Below are positions 58,299-64,000 of a DNA stretch of 64,000 bases, in pieces. Origin of the DNA: Bacillota bacterium (lineage in GTDB: Bacteria; Bacillota; Bacilli; Alicyclobacillales; SLC66); NCBI GenBank assembly GCA_021846285.1, contig JAJZCB010000002.1:41180-105179 (forward strand), written 5' to 3'. Every line of letters begins with the position of its first letter. Position 1 is the first letter of the stretch. The position numbers were made by a program, and so were the translations under genes. The notes under the pieces were generated by a model that saw nothing but the letters and a program-made list of their open reading frames with translations, was not told the origin of the DNA and did no database searches.

Positions 58299-58475
58299 GT
58301 GGGCCTCGGATCATTTGTCGTAGCATTTCTGGTTTCGCTTGGGATTGGCGTCTATCTGTTCAACTTCTCCATGTGGCTGTGGCGCCGCCAAAACAGGCTC
58401 GGCGCCACGGGAGGATTCCTGTTGCTGGTCCTATCGGTCGGCGGCGCTTTGGTTTATTTCAGTGTGAAGTTGTGA
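58299..58475 (+). CDS. small membrane protein, 58 aa
   Basis: GTG start after GAAGGGAGAAGG. Two hydrophobic segments (GSFVVAFLVSLGIGVYLF, GFLLLVLSVGGALVYF) around a basic turn (WRRQNR). The 3' end overlaps the convergent deacetylase gene. Similar tiny genes occur in some germination receptor operons, but I cannot name it. Confidence 0.5.
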   Translation: MGLGSFVVAFLVSLGIGVYLFNFSMWLWRRQNRLGATGGFLLLVLSVGGALVYFSVKL

Positions 58476-59210
58476 AGGATTGCGATATGGCCGATAGTCT
58501 TTCCATTCTTTGATCATCTGTCCGACTGTCACGAATTTGTAGCCTTGCTGCGACAACGTCTCCAGGATCATGTCGACCGCCTTGACAGTTTGCGTTCGCG
58601 GTCCTCCGCCATCGTGGAAGATGACGATGTCTCCGGGGTCCGCGTTCTCAACTATTCTGGAGAAAATGCGCATGACACCCGGCTGTGACCAGTCGCGGGG
58701 GTCGACGTCCCATGTCCACATGACGATAATATGCTGAGTGCGTTCCGCCAGGTCGACAATGCGATCTGACAGCCGCCCCCCCGGCGGACGCAGCAGGACG
58801 GGAGTGACTCCGAGTATGCCGTGAATGACCGAGTCGCAGGAGGTGATCTCGTCCGCAGTCAGGCGCCCTTCCTGTGGATGGCGCTCGGTATGATTCCCGA
58901 TCTCGTTTCCTTCGCCAACCAGTTCCCGGAGCAGTTTGGGATACGCTCGCGCCTGCTGACCCACGACAAAGAAGGTGGCGTGAGCGGCATGACGTTTCAG
59001 GACGCGAAGTATCTGCTGAGTATAGATCGGGTCTGGACCATCGTCAAAAGTGAAGGCAATCCACCGTTTTTTTGTCTGCACCGAGTATAAAATACGGCCC
59101 GGCGCGTGGTGTTCCCAGTAGAGTTGGCCGTCTCTCGCGATTTTTTGTGTCAGTGCGTCAGACGGCAACAGGAGGAATGCCGCCAGTGCCAGCGGCAGCA
59201 AGCGAAGCAT
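58431..59210 (-). CDS. secreted polysaccharide deacetylase
   Basis: A 259-residue protein of carbohydrate esterase family 4. Signal peptide (LLPLALAAFLLLPSDAL), then the NodB motifs: FTFDDGPDPIYT (catalytic base and metal Asp), GNEIGNHTERHP (HxxxxH-type metal site), LLRPPGGRLSD and DIVIFHDGGG. Removes acetyl groups from wall or cortex sugars. Its place beside germination genes suggests a spore-cortex role similar to PdaA/PdaB, which is inference. The upstream stretch to 59694 shows no convincing gene on either strand. Confidence 0.85.
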   Translation of the reverse strand: MLRLLPLALAAFLLLPSDALTQKIARDGQLYWEHHAPGRILYSVQTKKRWIAFTFDDGPDPIYTQQILRVLKRHAAHATFFVVGQQARAYPKLLRELVGEGNEIGNHTERHPQEGRLTADEITSCDSVIHGILGVTPVLLRPPGGRLSDRIVDLAERTQHIIVMWTWDVDPRDWSQPGVMRIFSRIVENADPGDIVIFHDGGGPRTQTVKAVDMILETLSQQGYKFVTVGQMIKEWKDYRPYRNPSQLHTEINQSAADR

Positions 59211-59694
59211 CAGCGTCCGTGCCTGACAGCGTCCGCGGTGTCGCTGAGGCTCTCTATCCCGGAAAATCGCCGCAGGCGTATTTTCTTCCCGGTTGTTGGT
59301 GGCGCGTCAGCGCCATGACAGTCTATCCCGAAAAATACCTTCCCTGCTCGCCGGGATCGTATACTGTGCCGCTGCTCAAACACGGCTGCGCCGAACTCGC
59401 CTCGGCACAGTATCCGATCCCAGCCAAGCGGGTTTTTCATCAATTGATGGGGTTTTTCAACGATAATGACACACGCTTCCTTTCGGGTAAAATGTCTGTG
59501 GCGGGTTGGCAGAGAGGTGCAGTTCGCCTCCGCCGCGGCGCGATGCCTATGTAGTATGCCAATATCAGTCGGGCAAATATGTGTGTTGCGGCAAAGCTTG
59601 TCACCAGCATGAACCTCGCGGATAATACGGAGAAAGTGATATGTCTTACAGAAAGAATGTGTGCCAAAGTGGAGTGAGTGGAGAGGTGAAAGCG

Positions 59695-60129
59695 TTGACG
59701 AATGTAGACATTTATACCGACGGGGCGTGCAGCGGCAACCCCGGGCCCGGCGGCTGGGCAGCCATTCTGGTTGCCGGGGAACACGAACGCGAGGTGTCGG
59801 GCGGCGAGTCGCACACGACCAATCAGAGGATGGAGATCCAGGCTGTGGTCGAGGGACTGCGGGTGCTTTCGCGATCGTGCCAAGTAACCGTTTTTAGCGA
59901 TTCAGCGTATGTCGTCAACTGCATGACGCAGAAATGGTATGTAAAATGGCAGCAATCGGGATGGGTGAACAGCAGTCGAGAACCCGTCAAAAATCGTGAT
60001 CTATGGGAAGCCCTCATTGCCGAACTGGGCCGACATCAAGTCGCGTTTGGTAAAGTCAAAGGGCACAGCGGACATCGCTATAATGAACGATGTGATCAGT
60101 TGGCGAGGGCTGCGGTTCCAAAAACCTGA
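59695..60129 (+). CDS. rnhA: ribonuclease HI
   Basis: A 144-residue enzyme that degrades RNA in RNA-DNA hybrids. The catalytic carboxylates are visible: VDIYTDGACSGNPGPGGWA (Asp), QRMEIQAVVEGL (Glu), VFSDSAYVVNC (Asp) and HSGHRYNERCDQLAR (His loop and Asp). The TTG start 7 bases after GGAGAGGTG gives the standard N-terminus; an ATG at 59641 would add 18 residues. Confidence 0.95.
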   Translation: MTNVDIYTDGACSGNPGPGGWAAILVAGEHEREVSGGESHTTNQRMEIQAVVEGLRVLSRSCQVTVFSDSAYVVNCMTQKWYVKWQQSGWVNSSREPVKNRDLWEALIAELGRHQVAFGKVKGHSGHRYNERCDQLARAAVPKT

Positions 60130-60170
60130 TGGATCTTGGAGAACCGTCATGTCATGGGAAAGGAGACTCG

Positions 60171-61313
60171 ATGATCGTGCCAACAGGCAGATACGAGGTG
60201 TCATTCGCTACGCTCGAGGCCATCGGCCAGAAGGCTGCAGTGGGAGCGATCGGTGTTGCCAGCGTCGAGCCGTTTCACGATCTGACGCCGATTCTGCGTC
60301 GATACTACGAAGAAGGTCGGTCATCCGGGTTTGAACATCCCCTTGGACGGCAGCGTATCGATCCAACCACATTGCTGCCCGGAGCGCACAGCATAGTGAG
60401 TATCGCCGTTCCTTACCGGACGCGAAAGGCGGTCGCCATGCGAAGACCCAAGGGTAGGCGCGGCGTGGTCTCAACGTATGCCTGGGGTCGCGATTACCAC
60501 CCTGTTCTTAAAGAGAAATTACTCTTGATCGCAGACTTGCTGGAACGCGCATCCGGGCGTACGATCCGCAGTCTGTCCTGCGTCGACACGACTCCGCTGG
60601 TGGACCGGGCTGTTGCGCAGCGCGCCGGAATTGGGTTCATCGGAAAGAACTGCATGATGATTACCGAGACTCACGGATCGTGGGTATTTCTCGGCGCCTT
60701 ATTGACAGATGTTCGCATAGAACCGCGGTCGTTGTTGATTCCCGCTGACTCCTGCGGCGATTGTGACCTCTGTCTGACGGCGTGTCCTACCGGCGCGCTT
60801 CGTGAACCGTTTGTTCTCGACTCGCAAAGCTGTCTCTCCTACCTCACACAATCAAAAGGAATCATAGCGGCCGAGTATCGGGCGGCCCTTGGCAGACGGG
60901 TCTGGGGTTGCGACACGTGCCAGACGGTGTGTCCAAAAAATCGCGTCAGTCTGCTTGGGGAAGAAATGGCGTTCACACCCGATCCGGAACTCAGTTTCCC
61001 TGACCTGAAACGTATTGTAACGCTGTCCAGGCGGGCCTTCATGCGGGAATTCGGGCACACCGCCGCAGCCTGGCGGGGGTTTCATGTCTGGCGCCGCAAC
61101 GCGGTCATCGCGCTTGGCAATGTGCGCGACCCCGAGGCGTTGCCGCTGCTCTTGCCGCTATTGTACGATACACGACCAGAGATAAGGGCAAGCGCAGCGT
61201 GGGCGCTCTCCAGGATGACTGTCGCGAAGGCCCGGGATGCGGTATGCGCCGCGTACGACGGCGAACGCGACGAGACCGTGAGACGGGAAATGGAATGGGC
61301 ATTGTCACCGTAA
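60171..61313 (+). CDS. queG: epoxyqueuosine reductase
   Basis: A 380-residue cobalamin- and iron-sulfur-dependent enzyme for the last step of queuosine synthesis in tRNA. RAGIGFIGKNCMMIT and ESGSWVFLG-type segment (THGSWVFLGALLTD), two 4Fe-4S motifs (CGDCDLCLTACPTGA and CDTCQTVCPKN) and a C-terminal HEAT-repeat region (RNAVIALGNVRDPEALPLLL) identify it. AAAGGAG is 5 bases before the ATG. A basal chromosomal gene. Confidence 0.95.
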   Translation: MIVPTGRYEVSFATLEAIGQKAAVGAIGVASVEPFHDLTPILRRYYEEGRSSGFEHPLGRQRIDPTTLLPGAHSIVSIAVPYRTRKAVAMRRPKGRRGVVSTYAWGRDYHPVLKEKLLLIADLLERASGRTIRSLSCVDTTPLVDRAVAQRAGIGFIGKNCMMITETHGSWVFLGALLTDVRIEPRSLLIPADSCGDCDLCLTACPTGALREPFVLDSQSCLSYLTQSKGIIAAEYRAALGRRVWGCDTCQTVCPKNRVSLLGEEMAFTPDPELSFPDLKRIVTLSRRAFMREFGHTAAAWRGFHVWRRNAVIALGNVRDPEALPLLLPLLYDTRPEIRASAAWALSRMTVAKARDAVCAAYDGERDETVRREMEWALSP

Positions 61314-61337
61314 TCATAACATGGCGACTGGGCGATT

Positions 61338-62813
61338 TTACTGGCCGCGTCTGGTGACCTGCCTGGAAAAGGTCTGAAGAAACGCGGCGCGTTCCTGTTC
61401 CAGGGCGAGCGTATCTTCCAGTTGCGTGATGCGCTGCTGTAGATCGTCAGGCTTGGTCGGCGGATTTGCGTAATGGTTTTGCGTGAGTCGCCAGAAGCGA
61501 TGGGGAAATGTCAACAGCGCTTCAAGCAACAGATATTCGCCGTGTGTCAGCGGCTGTACGCGATTGTACGAAATGAGCGGCGCGATGGCGATCTCACTCG
61601 TCCATGTTCCATGCGCCTGCATACCCCTGCGGATCAGATGAGACAAATCCAGCACGCGCGGCGCAAATGTCATCAGGTCAAAATCGATTAACTGAGCGTG
61701 ACCCGCTGGATGCATGATCAGGTTGCGCCGCGTTACGTCCAGATGGCACAGGCCAGGGTGGTTGAGGCTTTGTTTTAGGTGTGTTTCGACGTCGGGCAAC
61801 TTCAGCAACGACAGGGATTCTGTCGAATGCATGGCCGTGCGGGGGAAAAACGATAGACAAAGCTCATCGAAGCGGTCCTTACTCGCTTTCGCTTCCACTT
61901 GCTTTTGCAATTGGTCCAATGCCTGTTTGCGGTTCAGCAGTTGTTCAAACACGTGAAACGCGTGTGGAGGTTGATAGCCCAAAGGCTCATAGTCGCATGA
62001 TTTTTCATGGAATCGGGCCAGTGTTCGCGCCGCAGCGCCCAATTGTGCCGTTGAACCATACTGAACACTGTGCCCGGGCAACCATTCTGATGCGTAATAG
62101 ATTCGACCATGATCCATGAGGTACGGTTCCTGATCCTGACGTGTGCGCACGATGCGGGCAAGGTGTGTGAATCCGCGGCGGTGCAGTTCATCCAGGGCGT
62201 CGGCCATGAAGCGGATGCGCTCTGGCGAAAGGGCAGTTTCTTTGAGCGCTATGGCCCGCCCGTCGCCCGTGACGATGCGCCAGACTCCGTGCACGAGTTC
62301 TACACTGCGAATGCGCTCGTCATAGGCTTTGGCCCGAGTCGTATCGGTGTCTGACGCGCGCGGCGATTTTTCAGTTTGTTGTTCCGCAGAGGCGACCCGC
62401 AGCGTTTGGACGCGAACGGGTGCAGGCGTTGACTGCGCCGTTTGGACTATAGAGCGGTCCATCCGCATCCGCACAGAATCAGCGTGATGGGCAGTCCGTT
62501 TGCCGGTCCTTCGGGGCCGTGGTCTGGTTTTTGTGGGATGACGGGTTGGACGCGGCACAAAATACTTGCGCGTCAGTCGTTCCGCCGTCTTTGTCGATCC
62601 ATACGGTCGTCGCGTCGCGACCGGAGGATCAGTGGGGCTTTCTTCACCATCGTCGTCCTTGGCGAGAGCATCTTCGCGTTCGTCATCTCGTGACTCATCG
62701 GTTCTGGTTGGTCTTTGTCGCGCAGATTTCTGACTCTGGCGCAAAACAGCGGGCGGTTTGGTCAACTCATCCCAGATCTGCCTGAGCCACGGTGGAACTG
62801 ATCGAGTATCCAT
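61338..62813 (-). CDS. CotS-like spore coat kinase-fold protein
   Basis: A 491-residue protein. Residues about 15-150 are a charged, low-complexity region rich in R, T, D and P. A CotS/YsxE/YutH-type aminoglycoside-phosphotransferase fold follows: HGVWRIVTGDGRAIALKETA, RTLARFHEKSCDY, CHLDVTRRNLIMH (catalytic HxDxxxxN) and AQLIDFDLMTFAPR (DFD). Family members reside in the spore coat. ATG 8 bases after GGAGG on the minus strand. The long disordered N-terminal arm is unusual for the family. Confidence 0.85.
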   Translation of the reverse strand: MDTRSVPPWLRQIWDELTKPPAVLRQSQKSARQRPTRTDESRDDEREDALAKDDDGEESPTDPPVATRRPYGSTKTAERLTRKYFVPRPTRHPTKTRPRPRRTGKRTAHHADSVRMRMDRSIVQTAQSTPAPVRVQTLRVASAEQQTEKSPRASDTDTTRAKAYDERIRSVELVHGVWRIVTGDGRAIALKETALSPERIRFMADALDELHRRGFTHLARIVRTRQDQEPYLMDHGRIYYASEWLPGHSVQYGSTAQLGAAARTLARFHEKSCDYEPLGYQPPHAFHVFEQLLNRKQALDQLQKQVEAKASKDRFDELCLSFFPRTAMHSTESLSLLKLPDVETHLKQSLNHPGLCHLDVTRRNLIMHPAGHAQLIDFDLMTFAPRVLDLSHLIRRGMQAHGTWTSEIAIAPLISYNRVQPLTHGEYLLLEALLTFPHRFWRLTQNHYANPPTKPDDLQQRITQLEDTLALEQERAAFLQTFSRQVTRRGQ

Positions 62814-62902
62814 GATGTATACCTCCACAGGAGCGCGGACGGATTATGCTCCGTATGAGGTATTGTATTCGGGTTGGTGTGGCTGGTGTGCGACAGGACA
62901 GG

Positions 62903-63205
62903 CTAACTCGTATGTCCTGGATAGGCCCCGAGTGTCTTGCTGATCTGTTTTGCCGCGGCCATGCACGCCGCCCCATAGTGTATGACCTGTTGTGCGGTGA
63001 AACGGTCCGCCGGACCGGATACGGAAAGGGCCGCCACGCATATCCCCTGGCGATTGAGGATCGGCGCCGCCACCGCCGCTGCGCCAGCTTCGCGTTCCTC
63101 AATGCTGACCGCATACCCCTGCGCGGCGATCTGACTACACTGCGCGCGAAGCTCATCGATGTCAAAATCCCGGGGAACGGATTGCGCCAGATGCAACTCA
63201 TCAAT
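62903..63205 (-). pseudogene. C-terminal remnant of an IclR-family regulator
   Basis: DELRAQCSQIAAQGYAVSIE, AAVAAPILNRQGICVAALSV and SGPADRFTAQQVIHYG are the end of an IclR effector domain. The DNA-binding domain and the first half of the effector domain are missing; the open frame instead continues into unrelated hydrophobic sequence up to 63373. The adjacent transposase suggests disruption by an insertion sequence. Confidence 0.7.
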
Positions 63206-63462
63206 CCCACATTCCGCATGAATAAAATGGCAGACATGATTTTTTGCCCTCCTTCGACTGCTGGACAAATTCTCGTGGTTTCGGTTCTTACTCAACGAGC
63301 GATATAGATGCATCCATTCTCCGATGAATGCTAATAATAGACAACCAAAAATTAAGGCATACACGTCGTTCATCTATTTCGTAATTTGCTGAACATGCAA
63401 CCGTGGGTTCTGTATGCTAATAATAAGCCCCGCACCTTGCTCATAAGGATGTTGATGGCATC

Positions 63463-64000
63463 ATGCAGAAGCCCGTCGTTGAATTCTTCCAGGTCGGCCC
63501 ATCCAGCCTGATTAAGCATTTTTGCGACGACATTGATCTGGTCAACCGCATCAATCAAGCAGTCGCTTGGGATCCCGCGCAGTGGAAGGTCTCTCCCGGC
63601 AACCATGTGTTGGCTCTGGTGATCAATACCCTGTGCGGCCGGCTCCCTCTCTCCCGTGTGTGTGAGTTCTACAAATCGCAGGATACCGAAGTCCTCTTCG
63701 GCCAAGGGGTCAGCGCGCAAGATTTCAACGATGACGCACTCGGACGCACCCTGGACCGGGTGTTTGAAGCAGGGCCCCGCGACCTCCTGACCTCCATCAC
63801 CCTGGAGAGTCTGATGACCGAAAACGAGCCTCTCGTGTTTGCCCATGGCGACACCACCTCCAAATCCTTCTACGGCGCGTATGACGATCCGCCACAAGAA
63901 GGAGTGATTCGGATTGAGAGGGGCTTCAACAAGGATTACCAACCCGATGTCAAGCAAATTGTGATGGGGATCGTGGCCGTGAATCAGGGCACCCCTTTGT
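63463..64000 (+). mobile_element. IS1634/IS4-type transposase, 3' partial
   Basis: The frame opens at ATG 63463 and runs off the right edge (179 codons seen). The N-terminal part (VEFFQVGPSSLIKHFCDDID, VLALVINTLCGRLPLSRVCE, FAHGDTTSKSFYGAYDD with the first catalytic-type Asp) matches IS1634-family transposases with a DUF4277 N-terminus. The left inverted repeat should lie between about 63340 and 63450 but cannot be fixed without the right end. Confidence 0.8.

Noticed and set aside
59072..59554. 160-codon plus-strand frame opposite the deacetylase and its upstream region
   Set aside because: Composition and start look like a shadow; no motif and no Shine-Dalgarno.

Overview
The window reads as one end of a large mobile element plus its chromosomal flank in a spore-forming, moderately GC-rich Firmicute. 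An Alicyclobacillaceae-like host is my inference. The spore evidence is on the right: a gerA-type germination gene fragment, gerB, a CotS-like coat kinase and a polysaccharide deacetylase. Positions 1 to about 56,490 are the element, almost all on the plus strand, ending in a large serine recombinase. Immediately after it lies only the 3' part of a gerA-family gene, so the element is integrated inside gerA. The other gerA half and the left end are not in the window.

Layout. 1-3.4 kb: UvrD-like helicase with topoisomerase zinc ribbons (cut by the window edge) and secreted proteins. 3.6-10.1 kb: a 2182-residue adhesin-like protein. 10.2-24.3 kb: a VirB6/TrbL-like channel with two FtsK-gamma-like winged helices, a triplicated zinc-ribbon membrane protein, an orphan OppA-like lipoprotein, a diguanylate cyclase, and VirB2-, TcpE/VirB3- and VirB1-like proteins. 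25-28.8 kb: an HD-GYP protein coupled to a TadB-like platform protein, a run of tiny pilin-like proteins and HU. 28.8-34.5 kb: three palindrome-rich repeat units, an ICMT-like enzyme, a HerA/VirD4-type ATPase and its degenerate partner, a ribbon-helix-helix protein and a Replication-relaxation protein. 34.7-47.8 kb: a pilus-tip-like adhesin, CpaE/MinD ATPases, an actin-like ATPase, CpaB-, CpaF/TadA- and TadC-like proteins. 48-49.5 kb: an AT-rich, opposite-strand GAF sensor island and an XRE regulator. 50-56.5 kb: a ParM/ParR-like pair, an M23 peptidase, a VirB4/HerA-like ATPase and the integrase. 56.5-63.2 kb: chromosome (gerA remnant, gerB, deacetylase, rnhA, queG, CotS-like kinase, IclR remnant). 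A transposase runs off the right edge.

Functionally the element looks like a conjugative machine that joins T4SS-type parts (VirB1/2/3/4/6/D4-like) to a Tad-type pilus (CpaB, CpaE, CpaF/TadA, TadB, TadC, pilin-like proteins), with c-di-GMP making and breaking enzymes and a possible peptide-sensing lipoprotein. I recognise no classical relaxase.

The most striking unexplained signal is a recurring leader, GTCACCC followed by a stem-loop. I find about 13 copies between 1.8 and 45.2 kb. In the clearest copies the stem changes in sequence while staying complementary, and its 3' arm contains the Shine-Dalgarno of the next gene. This looks like an element-wide RNA regulon. Function is inference; the sequence pattern is directly visible.
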